From Mycolicibacterium iranicum (GTDB lineage: Bacteria; Actinomycetota; Actinomycetes; Mycobacteriales; Mycobacteriaceae): a stretch of DNA of 38,253 nucleotides. The first letter of the stretch is position 1. Every line of letters starts with the position of its first letter. The stretch spans positions 1-38,253 of the forward strand of contig NZ_LWCS01000017.1 of NCBI RefSeq assembly GCF_001650495.1. The letters are read 5' to 3'. This document shows, piece by piece, positions 7,809-15,440 of this stretch. A program made the position numbers and the translations under genes. The notes beneath the pieces were generated by a model. The model saw only the letters and a list, made by a program, of their open reading frames with translations. It was not told the DNA's origin and ran no database searches.

Positions 7809-9245
7809 ATGTGGCGCCGCGTCCTGCTGGTGCTCGTCATCTACTCCACCATCGTCGTCCTCGGACTCGCGGTACCTTTGGCCGTCACGCTGGGACGGGA
7901 ACGGTTGCAGCGATTCAGCGAGAGCAGACTGGCCGCCGCCTCCTACTTCGCCGATCTCGCTGCCCGTCAGGATAATTCGCAGTCGGTGGATCTGCAGCAG
8001 GCCGTCGACAGGTACTTCACACTCTACGGCGAACCCGTTCTCGTCGTCGACCGGAACGGCGCGCCGCGGGCCTCGGCAGGGGTGGCCGGCACCCCCGACA
8101 GCGTCGCCGACGTGGTCTCCGAAGCCCTGCGCAATCAACGCAGCCGCCTCCCCGAATCGGTGACACCGTGGTCACCGCCCGAGGTACTGATCGCCGTGCC
8201 GGTCGGCACCGGTACCCAAGTGGACGGGGCTGTCGTCCTGGCCGCCTCCACCGCCGCCGCAAGAAGCGACGTGACCCGCGCATGGCTGACGATCGCCGGC
8301 GGCGCGGTGGCGCTTCTGACCGTCGCTTCGTTGATCGCAGTCGTGTTGTCCCGCTGGACAGTTCGCCCGTTGACCGATCTGGCCGCGCGGGTGACCGACC
8401 TGAAGAACCGCGTACTGGACCGCCCGACCGCAGACCTCGTCCCCCTGACCGGCGCCGGAGAGGAACCGGCGGGTCACTACGGCGGCCCCCAGGAGGTACG
8501 CAGGCTCGCGGCGGTCTTCGACGAGATGGCCCGCGACGTCGAAGCTGCCACGGTCGCGCAGCGCCGCTTCGTCGCAGATTCCGCCCATGCCCTGCGTAAC
8601 CCTCTGGCGGCGTTGCGTATTCGACTCGACTCCCTCGGAATGGTGGTGCCGGAATCCTCTGCCGAGGCGCACGGCAAGACGACGGCCGAAGTCGACCGCC
8701 TCGAAAGGATGGTCGCCGATCTACTGTCGCTGGCCTCAGCCGAGGCCCGCTCCGACCGCGACGGCGACGTGGTTGCCGCCGACGTCGGCGACGTGTTGAC
8801 CAGCCGGCACGAGTTCTGGTCGCAGTCGCTGATCGAGGCAGGTATCGACACCACGGTCGTCGCCCCGCCGGGTCTGCACGCCCGGATGCCCGACACCGAC
8901 CTCGCCCAGATCCTCGACATTCTGCTGAGCAACGCCGTCAAGTATGCGGGCACCGGAGCCCGAGTCGAGATCGGAGCCCGCCGGTCCGCCGATCGGGTCG
9001 TGGTGTGGGTGCACGACGACGGTCGCGGGGTGTCTGAGGACGATCTGCCGCTGATCGCGACACGATTCTTCCGCGCGGCGAACACCGTCGGGCAGGGCAC
9101 CGGCTTGGGTCTGTCCATCGCCCGCGCACTGACCGAACGGGCCGGCGGTGTGTTCGAGGTGAGCGCAGGCGACACCGGTGGACTGCGGATCACTGTGCGG
9201 TTGCCTGCCGGGTCCGCGCCCAGCACAGACCGGGATCCGTCCTAA
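7809..9245 (+). CDS. Sensor histidine kinase
   Basis: 478 residues from ATG 7809, one base after the response regulator stop. Topology: TM helix about 5-28, an extracytoplasmic sensor region of about 130 residues, TM helix about 158-180, a HAMP linker (WTVRPLTDLAARV), then HisKA with phospho-acceptor H260 in DSAHALRNPLAALR. The catalytic domain follows: N box LLSNAVKYAG, G1 DDGRG, and G2 GTGLGLSIAR. The H box reads AHALRNP instead of the common SHELRTP. The overall type (sensor between two membrane helices, next to carboxylate-type uptake genes) resembles the TctE group that responds to organic acids, but the ligand is not known. Confidence 0.9.
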   Translation: MWRRVLLVLVIYSTIVVLGLAVPLAVTLGRERLQRFSESRLAAASYFADLAARQDNSQSVDLQQAVDRYFTLYGEPVLVVDRNGAPRASAGVAGTPDSVADVVSEALRNQRSRLPESVTPWSPPEVLIAVPVGTGTQVDGAVVLAASTAAARSDVTRAWLTIAGGAVALLTVASLIAVVLSRWTVRPLTDLAARVTDLKNRVLDRPTADLVPLTGAGEEPAGHYGGPQEVRRLAAVFDEMARDVEAATVAQRRFVADSAHALRNPLAALRIRLDSLGMVVPESSAEAHGKTTAEVDRLERMVADLLSLASAEARSDRDGDVVAADVGDVLTSRHEFWSQSLIEAGIDTTVVAPPGLHARMPDTDLAQILDILLSNAVKYAGTGARVEIGARRSADRVVVWVHDDGRGVSEDDLPLIATRFFRAANTVGQGTGLGLSIARALTERAGGVFEVSAGDTGGLRITVRLPAGSAPSTDRDPS

Positions 9246-9365
9246 GGGAGTGTTAGGGATCGCCCCAGCGCCTTCCGCACACCATGTGACTGCCCCAACA
9301 GTAAGAGGTGAAGGTGACGTCGGCGACTCCGGTCCCGGCCGAACGTCGGGACAAGGAGGCACGTC

Positions 9366-10736
9366 ATGACCAGTTCGACCACCCAAGCGCCGCGAGGTGA
9401 CGGTCGGGGGGCGCCTGCACCGCAATCGCCACGGGCAGCCACCCGCCGCGCCGTGTTCAACACGCTACGGGGATCGTCCGGCAACCTCGTCGAATGGTAC
9501 GACGTGTACGTCTACACCGTGTTCGCGTCGTACTTCGAGAGCCAGTTCTTCGACTCGGCGGACAAGAACTCGACGCTCTACGTGTACGCGATCTTCGCGG
9601 TGACGTTCCTGATGCGTCCCGTGGGTTCCTGGTTTTTCGGCCGCTTCGCCGATCGGCGCGGACGACGTGCAGCGCTGACCTTCAGCGTGTCCCTGATGGC
9701 AGCATGCTCGCTGGTGATCGCGCTGACCCCCGGCCGCGAGAGCATCGGCGTCGGGGCCGCAGTCATTCTGATCCTGTGCCGCCTCGTCCAGGGCTTCGCC
9801 ACCGGCGGCGAATACGGAACGTCGGCCACCTACATGTCTGAGGCAGCCACCCGGGAGCGGCGCGGATTCTTCTCTTCGTTCCAATACGTCACACTCGTCG
9901 GCGGCCACGTCCTGGCCCAGCTGACGCTGCTGATCATGCAGACATTCATGGACCGCGAGCAGATCGGGGAATACGGTTGGCGCATCGCCTTTTTCATCGG
10001 CGGCGTGGCGGCGGTGGTCGTGTTCTGGCTGCGGCGCAGCATGGATGAATCGCTGACCAGCCAACAGCTCGACGCGATCCGACGCGGTGAAGACCACGGC
10101 TCGGGATCGATCCGCGAACTCCTGACACGTCACTGGCGGGCGCTGCTGGTCTGCTTCCTGGTCACCAGCGGCGGCACCATCGCGTTCTACACCTACAGTG
10201 TGAACGCCCCGGCCATCGTCAAGTCGGCATTCGAAGACCAGGGGATGACCGCGACGTGGATCAACCTCGTCGGTCTGACGTTCCTGATGGTCATCCAGCC
10301 GATCGGCGGGCTGATCAGCGACAAGGTGGGCCGCAAGCCGCTGCTGGTGTTCTTCGGGGCCAGCGCGCTGGTCTACACCTACGTGCTCATCACCTTCCTG
10401 CCTCAAACCAGCTCATGGGCAATGGCTTTGACGTTGGTGTGCATCGGCTACATCATCCTGACCGGCTACACCTCGATCAACGCGATCGTCAAGGCCGAAC
10501 TGTTTCCGTCTCACATCCGCGCCCTCGGCGTCGGCTTGGGCTACGCCCTGGCGAACTCAGCGTTCGGCGGCACCGCCCCGCTGATCTACCAGGCGGCCAA
10601 GGGCGGCGGCCACGTCACGTGGTTCATCGTCTATGTCACGGCCGTCGTGGCGGTATCGCTGTTCGTGTACGTCTTCGTACTGAAGAACAAGTCCGAAACC
10701 CCCCTCGACCGCGAACAGGGCCGCGCGTTCGTATGA
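9366..10736 (+). CDS. MHS-family MFS symporter (KgtP/ShiA type)
   Basis: 456 residues from ATG 9366, with a strong ribosome site AAGGAGG at 9353-9359. It is a twelve-helix major facilitator of the metabolite:H+ symporter family. Seen: NLVEWYDVYVY in the first helix (the family hallmark), the loop 2-3 motif GRFADRRGRR, CRLVQGFATGGEYGTSATYM in the fourth helix, and GLISDKVGRKPLL in the middle of the second half. Family members import dicarboxylates, citrate, shikimate, proline or betaine with protons; which one is meant here cannot be read. It follows a two-component pair by 120 bp and precedes a TAXI lipoprotein by 19 bp, so it is probably the main target of that regulator. Confidence 0.85.
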   Translation: MTSSTTQAPRGDGRGAPAPQSPRAATRRAVFNTLRGSSGNLVEWYDVYVYTVFASYFESQFFDSADKNSTLYVYAIFAVTFLMRPVGSWFFGRFADRRGRRAALTFSVSLMAACSLVIALTPGRESIGVGAAVILILCRLVQGFATGGEYGTSATYMSEAATRERRGFFSSFQYVTLVGGHVLAQLTLLIMQTFMDREQIGEYGWRIAFFIGGVAAVVVFWLRRSMDESLTSQQLDAIRRGEDHGSGSIRELLTRHWRALLVCFLVTSGGTIAFYTYSVNAPAIVKSAFEDQGMTATWINLVGLTFLMVIQPIGGLISDKVGRKPLLVFFGASALVYTYVLITFLPQTSSWAMALTLVCIGYIILTGYTSINAIVKAELFPSHIRALGVGLGYALANSAFGGTAPLIYQAAKGGGHVTWFIVYVTAVVAVSLFVYVFVLKNKSETPLDREQGRAFV

Positions 10737-10741
10737 CGCTC

Positions 10742-10747
10742 TAGGCT
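10742..10747 (+). promoter_or_regulatory. Possible -10 box before TAXI gene
   Basis: TAGGCT (TAnnnT) lies 8 nt before GTG 10756, in the 19-bp gap after the MFS stop. It could give a separate leaderless message for the lipoprotein. Equally the gene may be read through from the MFS gene; weak call. Confidence 0.25.
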
Positions 10748-10755
10748 GCCTGACT

Positions 10756-11691
10756 GTGACGTCGATGTCCCCGCTGATGGACCGCCGGTCCGTTCTGCGG
10801 GGCATCGCGATGCTGAGCTCCGCCGCCATCGTCAGCGCCTGCAGCGGCGCCGACAGGCCCGCAGTACGATTGGCGGCCGGCGAGCAGGGCGGCTTCTTCT
10901 GGGAGTTCTCAGGCCTTCTCGCGACGGCCGCGGACCGATCGGGCGGTACGCGCCTGACGCCACTGCAGACCGGGGGCTCGGTCGAGAATCTGGAACTGCT
11001 GCGCTCGGGAGACGCCGAACTCGCGATGAGCCTCGCCGACATCATTCCCGACACCCCAGACGATTTCGCCGCGATCGGACGCGTCTACGAGAACTACTTC
11101 CAGATAGCCGTGCGCGACGAATCCCCCGTCCTGTCGGTCGAGCAGTTGGCCGGCCGCACGGTCAGCGTCGGCGCGCCCGGCGCGGGAGCAACCGTGTTGT
11201 CCGAGCGCGTGCTCGCCACGGTGGGGCTGTCGGAACCCGATGCCGTGCGGCGCGTCGAGCGGCCCATGCGCGGTGCTGCAACCGAATTGGCAGAGGGACG
11301 CATCGACGCGGCGATGTGGGCTGGAGGTCTACCCACCCCGGCGTTTGCCGACCTTTCCGTCAACATTCGGCTGCTGGACCTGAGTACGGTTGTAGACGAG
11401 CTGCGTTCGATGTACGGAACCGCCTACGAACCGGTATCGGTCCCGGCAGGAGTGTATGGGCCACATCCGGGGGTGATTACCGTCGGCGTGGCCAATCTGT
11501 TGCTGGCCCGCCGTGACGTCTCCGACACCGTCGTCGCAGACATCGTCGATCTTCTGCTGGACGACCCGGCGTCGCTGGTTCCGGCTCAGGCGGTCGGCAG
11601 CCAGTTCCTCGATGCGCAGTCACTCATCCAGACAGGTTCTGTACCTCTGCATCCCGGCGCCACCGCGGAGTATCGGCGGCGGCACGGTTGA
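10756..11691 (+). CDS. TAXI-family solute receptor, Tat lipoprotein
   Basis: 311 residues from GTG 10756 (ATG 10765 and ATG 10777 are alternatives). The N-terminus has a twin-arginine pair (MDRRSVLRG) and a lipobox VSAC with the acylated Cys at 29, so the protein is exported, probably by Tat, and anchored to the outer face of the membrane. The mature part shows TAXI-receptor features: a start like LAAGEQGGFFW and the hallmark GGSVENLELLRSGDAELAM. TAXI proteins bind glutamate, 2-oxoglutarate or related acids and normally feed a fused DctQM-type TRAP permease. No such permease is here; the neighbour is an MHS symporter and a two-component pair. It may hand substrate to the symporter or present it to the kinase. 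Confidence 0.85.
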   Translation: MTSMSPLMDRRSVLRGIAMLSSAAIVSACSGADRPAVRLAAGEQGGFFWEFSGLLATAADRSGGTRLTPLQTGGSVENLELLRSGDAELAMSLADIIPDTPDDFAAIGRVYENYFQIAVRDESPVLSVEQLAGRTVSVGAPGAGATVLSERVLATVGLSEPDAVRRVERPMRGAATELAEGRIDAAMWAGGLPTPAFADLSVNIRLLDLSTVVDELRSMYGTAYEPVSVPAGVYGPHPGVITVGVANLLLARRDVSDTVVADIVDLLLDDPASLVPAQAVGSQFLDAQSLIQTGSVPLHPGATAEYRRRHG

Positions 11692-11697
11692 CAGCGA

Positions 11698-12009
11698 TCA
11701 GCTCGTCGGCGGCTCGTAGTGCGCCTCGGGATGCTCACGATGCCATTCCTGTTGCTGCCGTTGAACTTTGTGATGCACTCTCGCGACCCAGCCCAGCCCA
11801 CCGGCGATCAGCAGCACCGCCAGCACCACTCCGACGACACCGGCGGGGGTGCTGTCGTTGGCGAAGGAGTACAGCCCCACCACCAGGCACAGGACACCAA
11901 GTCCGACCGCGATGAGGCCTGGCGCGTTCACTCCGGCCTTCATCGTCTCGCCGGCGTGTTGACGGGTCGTGCGGGCGTGGTCCACAGGATCTCGTGATGT
12001 GTCAGGCAT
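11698..12009 (-). CDS. UsfY-like small membrane protein
   Basis: 103 residues from ATG 12009 with GAGGAGG placed 6 nt upstream. The N-terminal motif SRDPVDHARTTRQHAGE resembles what I recall of mycobacterial UsfY proteins, whose gene belongs to the usfXY-sigF locus. Two hydrophobic helices follow (about 31-50 and 57-76), then a basic/His-rich tail, so it is an inner-membrane protein. Function of the family is unknown. A SigF-type promoter at 12154-12178 reads toward it, leaving a leader of about 140 nt, which fits the assignment. It converges on the TAXI gene with a 6-bp gap. UsfY identity is moderate; a generic two-helix membrane protein is the alternative. Confidence 0.75.
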   Translation of the reverse strand: MPDTSRDPVDHARTTRQHAGETMKAGVNAPGLIAVGLGVLCLVVGLYSFANDSTPAGVVGVVLAVLLIAGGLGWVARVHHKVQRQQQEWHREHPEAHYEPPTS

Positions 12010-12153
12010 GGGAAACCTCCTCGCCGTTGGTCAGGTAGGTGGTGTTGCTTTTCTTTCAGCGCGCGCTGGGTGCCGTCCTCGCACTACGCTCGTTCTCCGG
12101 AGGCAAATCTGTCGAGCGCGCCTACTATCGGCGCTCTGCGGTATGTGGGGGAA

Positions 12154-12178
12154 ATACCCGGCGCTGTTCACGCCAAAC
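12154..12178 (-). promoter_or_regulatory. SigF-type promoter for UsfY-like gene
   Basis: On the minus strand: GTTT (12178-12175), 15-nt spacer, GGGTAT (12159-12154). This matches the known mycobacterial SigF pattern GTTT-N15-17-GGGTA exactly. The start codon is about 145 nt downstream with a good ribosome site. Confidence 0.65.
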
Positions 12179-12218
12179 GGCTGAAGCGGGCACGTCACAG
12201 GTTGGAAAGACTTTGCCT

Positions 12219-12243
12219 GTTTCAACATCGTCGGTCAGGGCAT
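12219..12243 (+). promoter_or_regulatory. SigF-type promoter, near-leaderless
   Basis: GTTT (12219-12222), 15-nt spacer, GGGCAT (12238-12243). The -10 ends 9 nt before ATG 12253, and no ribosome site is seen, so the mRNA would be leaderless or nearly so. It is divergent from the UsfY-like promoter 40 bp away. The -10 has C instead of T at the fourth base. Confidence 0.5.
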
Positions 12244-12252
12244 GCCCACGAC

Positions 12253-12432
12253 ATGACCAATCCGCAAGATGAAAAGGCCGAAGCCGACGTCGAACCCGAC
12301 CCGAAGGTAGCGGGATCGCGAGCTTCCCAAGGCGACGACGACCCCGCCGACGGGCCTTATGTCGGCCGGTCGAGCTCAGATGACGACTTCGACGCCGGTG
12401 AGTCCGGTGCGGAGGCCCGCAGCGACGACTGA
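12253..12432 (+). CDS. Small acidic, probably disordered protein
   Basis: 59 residues from ATG 12253 (MTNPQDEKAEADVEPDPKV...). It is rich in Asp/Glu/Ser/Gly and ends with SGAEARSDD; no hydrophobic core or known domain is visible. Small acidic proteins of this type are found in mycobacteria without known function. A SigF-like promoter ends 9 nt before the ATG, which argues that the ORF is expressed and fixes its start; the frame remains open upstream to 12070, but that part lies across the promoter. Perhaps a stress-phase protein; function unknown. Confidence 0.55.
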   Translation: MTNPQDEKAEADVEPDPKVAGSRASQGDDDPADGPYVGRSSSDDDFDAGESGAEARSDD

Positions 12433-12494
12433 CCTGGCCGGATTCAGGTGTGGTTGGTCACGTCACGTTGGCCAACTACGCCGAAATCCCGGAA

Positions 12495-12752
12495 TCAGTG
12501 ATTGCGCAGCTTGTCGATCAATTTGCTTTTGGTCAGGTGCGAGTAGCCGGACAGACCAAGCTCTTTCGCCTTCTGCTTGAGGTCGCCGACCGTCCAGTCG
12601 TCATAGGACCCGGACTTCCCACCCTTGCGACCGACCGAAGACTTGCCGCGCGCCGCGGCCGCGTTCGATATGCGCGCCGCTTTCTCCTTCGAATTCCCTT
12701 CGCGGCGAAGATCCTCGTACATCTTCTCGTTTTTGATCGATGCGTTCGGCAT
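12495..12752 (-). CDS. DUF7218 / Rho-N (SAP-like) small basic protein
   Basis: 85 residues from ATG 12752 with AGGAGG at 12768-12763; the TTG at 12761 is too close to that site to be the start. The N-terminal half has PNASIKNEKMYEDLRREGNS and KEKAARISNAAAARG, then a GRKGGKSGSYDDWT linker. The C-terminal half is a Rho-N/SAP-like helix-extended loop-helix (DLKQKAKELGLSGYSHLTKS). Such folds bind nucleic acid, and the protein is strongly basic, so a DNA- or RNA-associated stress protein is a reasonable inference. A SigF-like promoter lies about 40 bp upstream. Confidence 0.8.
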   Translation of the reverse strand: MPNASIKNEKMYEDLRREGNSKEKAARISNAAAARGKSSVGRKGGKSGSYDDWTVGDLKQKAKELGLSGYSHLTKSKLIDKLRNH

Positions 12753-12791
12753 TGAAGTCAAACCTCCTACCCCGTTTGGATCTCTACCGAG

Positions 12792-12816
12792 TTTCCCGGC
12801 GCACCAGCAACCAAAC
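12792..12816 (-). promoter_or_regulatory. SigF-like promoter for DUF7218 gene
   Basis: Minus strand: GTTT (12816-12813), preceded by G, 15-nt spacer, GGGAAA (12797-12792). The -35 is ideal; the -10 has A instead of T at the fourth base. The start codon with its AGGAGG is about 40 nt downstream. Confidence 0.45.
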
Positions 12817-12923
12817 CCTCAGGTACGGACTATTGCGACGCCGCACGATCGGGGACCCCTCAGGACCGTGAACTCAATTGAAGGGGTGCCCAATCCTGCT
12901 GCCTGCCGCACCATCATCACTGG

Positions 12924-14105
12924 TCAAGGCTGCAATATGACCTTGACGGCGCCGTCCTGCTTGTTTTGGAAGATGTCGTAGGCGTGCGGCGCCTCGTCCA
13001 GCGGGAGCACATGGGTGGCGAACGTATCCACGCCCAAGGGGTCGGAATCGGTGAGGAGCGGCATGATGTCGTCGACCCATCTCTTCACATTGGCCTGACC
13101 CATCCGCAGCTGAATCTGCTTGTCGAACAAGGTCAACATCGGCAACGGATCAGCCATGCCGCCGTAGACACCGATCAGCGACAGCGTGCCGCCGCGCCGC
13201 ACGCAGTCGATGGCCGAGTACAGCGCGTCGAGCCGATCGACCCCGGCTTTCTCCATCATCGGCTTCGCGAGGGTGTCGGGCAGCATCGCCGCCGCGGCCT
13301 GAGCCACCTTGGCCACCGGCGAGCCATGCGCCTCCATGCCGACCGCGTCGATCACCGCGTCGCTACCGCGGCCCTGGGTGAGACGGCGCACCTCGTCGCC
13401 GACGGACCCGTCGACATTGCCGGCGTCGATGGTGTGGATTCCGCGGGCGGTCGCCCGGCTGAGCCGCTCGGGGACCATGTCGACCGCGAACACCTGGTAG
13501 CCCAGATGCTGGGCGATCCGTGCGGCCATGTCGCCGATGGGGCCCAGTCCGAGGACGGTGACGGTGCCGCCGTCGGGAATGTCTGCGTAGGCGACGGCCT
13601 GCCATGCGGTCGGCAACACGTCGGACAGGTACACGAAGCGCGAATCCGGCGGGCCGTCAGGAACTTTGATGTGCGTGAACTGCGCCTGCGGGACACGCAG
13701 ATACTCGGCTTGGCCGCCGGGAATCGAGCCGTACAGCTCCGAATAGCCGAACAGCGCCGCGCCCATCCCCTGGTCGCGGACCTGGGTGGTCTCGCACTGG
13801 GTGAACAGCTTCTGGTCGCACATGAAGCAATGTCCGCACGAGATCTGGAACGGGATGACCACCCGGTCACCCACCGCGAGGTTGGTCACCGCGGTGCCGA
13901 CCTCTCGCACGATGCCCATGGGTTCGTGCCCGAGGACGTCGCCTTCGTTCATGAACCCGCCGAGCACCTCGTAGAGGTGTAGATCAGATCCGCAGATGTT
14001 GGTCGACGTGACCTCGATGATCGCGTCGGTGGGCTCTTTGATTTCAGGGTCGGGGACGGCGTCGACGCGCACGTCGCGCCTGCCGTGCCAAGTCACTGCC
14101 TTCAT
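12924..14105 (-). CDS. Zinc-dependent alcohol dehydrogenase (formaldehyde dehydrogenase-like)
   Basis: 393 residues from ATG 14105. This is a medium-chain dehydrogenase: catalytic zinc ligands C38 (NICGSD) and H60-E61 (LGHEPMG), structural zinc ligands C90, C93, C96 and C104, and a Rossmann motif GLGPIGDMAA for NAD(P). The longer insertions and the SELYGSIPGGQAEYLRVP stretch resemble the glutathione-independent formaldehyde dehydrogenase branch, but the natural substrate is not certain. A SigF promoter ends 9 nt before the ATG and there is no ribosome site, so the message is probably leaderless and induced in stress or stationary phase. The neighbours are other SigF-type oxidoreductases. Confidence 0.85.
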   Translation of the reverse strand: MKAVTWHGRRDVRVDAVPDPEIKEPTDAIIEVTSTNICGSDLHLYEVLGGFMNEGDVLGHEPMGIVREVGTAVTNLAVGDRVVIPFQISCGHCFMCDQKLFTQCETTQVRDQGMGAALFGYSELYGSIPGGQAEYLRVPQAQFTHIKVPDGPPDSRFVYLSDVLPTAWQAVAYADIPDGGTVTVLGLGPIGDMAARIAQHLGYQVFAVDMVPERLSRATARGIHTIDAGNVDGSVGDEVRRLTQGRGSDAVIDAVGMEAHGSPVAKVAQAAAAMLPDTLAKPMMEKAGVDRLDALYSAIDCVRRGGTLSLIGVYGGMADPLPMLTLFDKQIQLRMGQANVKRWVDDIMPLLTDSDPLGVDTFATHVLPLDEAPHAYDIFQNKQDGAVKVILQP

Positions 14106-14114
14106 GGGCCCGTC

Positions 14115-14139
14115 CTACCCGGTGAGGATCCCGCCAAAC
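14115..14139 (-). promoter_or_regulatory. SigF-type promoter, near-leaderless, for alcohol dehydrogenase
   Basis: Minus strand: GTTT (14139-14136), 15-nt spacer, GGGTAG (14120-14115), then 9 nt to ATG 14105. It is back to back with the SigF-like promoter at 14160-14184. Confidence 0.65.
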
Positions 14140-14159
14140 GTCGCCCGCGGGCGGCTGCC

Positions 14160-14184
14160 GTTTGACGTCCGCGTCGACGGGCAA
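14160..14184 (+). promoter_or_regulatory. SigF-like promoter for flavin reductase operon
   Basis: GTTT (14160-14163), 15-nt spacer, GGGCAA (14179-14184). The ATG at 14212 follows after 27 nt with GAGGAGG at 14198-14204. The -10 is imperfect (C for T), but spacer, position and the divergent partner promoter support it. Confidence 0.45.
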
Positions 14185-14211
14185 TGCTGGTCCGCGCGAG
14201 GAGGTCCCTTC

Positions 14212-14727
14212 ATGAACGACGAACCCGGCGCTGCTGAGAACGGCAGTGCGGCATTCGAAAGCGTGGTGTCGCTGCTCGACTATCCGATGTTCGTGATCAC
14301 GACGGCGTCGAACGGCCATCTCGCCGGCTGCCTGGTGGGATTCACGTCGCAGACAAGCATTCACCCGCCCAAGTTCATGGTGGGGCTGTCCCGGAAGAAT
14401 CACACCTTCACCGTCGCGCAGAAGGCCGACCACCTCGCGGTGCACCTGCTGCCGAGGGAAGAGCTGGACGTAGCGACGTTGTTCGGTGGCACCACCGGTG
14501 ACTCGACCGACAAGTTCGATCAGTGCGGCTGGCGCGCCGGCCCGGAGGGGATGCCGATCCTCGACGCGGCAGCGGCATGGTTCGTCGGCCGCGTCGTGCA
14601 GCGCTTCGACCTGGGCGATCACGTCGGTCACCTCCTCGAGCCCATCAGCGGCAGCGCGCCAGAACAACTGGGTGAGCTGATCTCCTTCTCCGATGTCCGC
14701 GACATCGAACCCGGGCACGACGCGTGA
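14212..14727 (+). CDS. Flavin reductase-like (FMN-binding) protein
   Basis: 171 residues from ATG 14212, chosen because GAGGAGG lies 7 nt upstream. The fold reads as the flavin-reductase/FMN-binding split barrel: YPMFVITTASNGHLAGCLVG, then a segment like TSIHPPKFMVGLSRKNHT, where the flavin phosphate and ring are held, and a Leu-rich C-terminal part. Such proteins reduce FMN/FAD with NAD(P)H or supply a partner oxygenase. The stop overlaps the start of a RibD-type reductase (GTGA), so the two are coupled and may form one redox pair. Confidence 0.8.
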   Translation: MNDEPGAAENGSAAFESVVSLLDYPMFVITTASNGHLAGCLVGFTSQTSIHPPKFMVGLSRKNHTFTVAQKADHLAVHLLPREELDVATLFGGTTGDSTDKFDQCGWRAGPEGMPILDAAAAWFVGRVVQRFDLGDHVGHLLEPISGSAPEQLGELISFSDVRDIEPGHDA

Positions 14728-15440
14728 CCGAGGTGACTGCTCTGCCGGCCGGCAGTCCCGTCGAAGACCATGGGTATCGCCCAGCGCCTCATGGTTTGCG
14801 CGCCAACATGATCTTCAGTGCCGACGGTGCTGCCGCATTCGCCGGACGTGCCGGGCCGCTGTCCTGTCCGTCCGATTTCCAGCTGCTGCTCGCGTTGCGC
14901 GCCTACGCGGACGTGGTTCTCGTCGGCGCGGGCACCGCACGCGCTGAGAACTACGGCCCGGCGCGGTTGCGACCCGAACACCGTGAGCAGAGACGCGAGC
15001 TGGGGCTGGGTGACCAGCCACCCCCGATCGCCGTCGTATCCCAGTCGGGCCGGCTGCCCGAGAGCATCTTCGACTCGTCGACCATCCCGATCCTGGTCAC
15101 CAGCGAGCGGGGCGCCCGCGAAAGTCACGAAACACGCTGCGACGTGGTCACGGCCGGAGAGGAAACCGTCGACGTCGGCGATGCGGTCAGTCAGCTCCGA
15201 AAGCAGGGATTGACGCGGCTGCTCTGTGAGGGCGGGCCGACGCTGCTCGACGAGCTCGTGACCGCCGACCTCGTCGACGAGCTCTGCGTCACGCTGGCCC
15301 CGCGCCTGGCCGGGTCCCAGCCCGTCGGGTCGGGATCGCCCGCAGGCCTGCCATCGCCGATCTCGCTCCGGCTCGGGCACGTGCTCGTCGCCTCAGACGG
15401 CTACCTGTTCCTCAAATACCTGAGGGTCTCAGCCGGGTAG
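14724..15440 (+). CDS. RibD C-terminal-like pyrimidine reductase family protein
   Basis: 238 residues from GTG 14724, overlapping the previous stop by 4 nt. It matches the RibD C-terminal / dihydrofolate-reductase-like fold: RANMIFSADGAAAF near the N-terminus, DVVLVGAGTARAENYGP, and LRKQGLTRLLCEGGPTLLDEL (the family GGP motif that binds NADPH). In riboflavin synthesis this domain reduces a pyrimidine intermediate, but stand-alone mycobacterial copies have other, mostly unknown roles. Coupling to a flavin reductase-like gene and a SigF-like promoter suggests a stress-phase redox function. Its last 12 bp overlap the convergent short-chain dehydrogenase gene. Confidence 0.8.
   Translation: MTEVTALPAGSPVEDHGYRPAPHGLRANMIFSADGAAAFAGRAGPLSCPSDFQLLLALRAYADVVLVGAGTARAENYGPARLRPEHREQRRELGLGDQPPPIAVVSQSGRLPESIFDSSTIPILVTSERGARESHETRCDVVTAGEETVDVGDAVSQLRKQGLTRLLCEGGPTLLDELVTADLVDELCVTLAPRLAGSQPVGSGSPAGLPSPISLRLGHVLVASDGYLFLKYLRVSAG

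Noticed and set aside
12070..12252. Longer form of the acidic small protein starting at 12070
   Set aside because: The added residues are unlike the acidic part and the region holds two SigF-type promoters.
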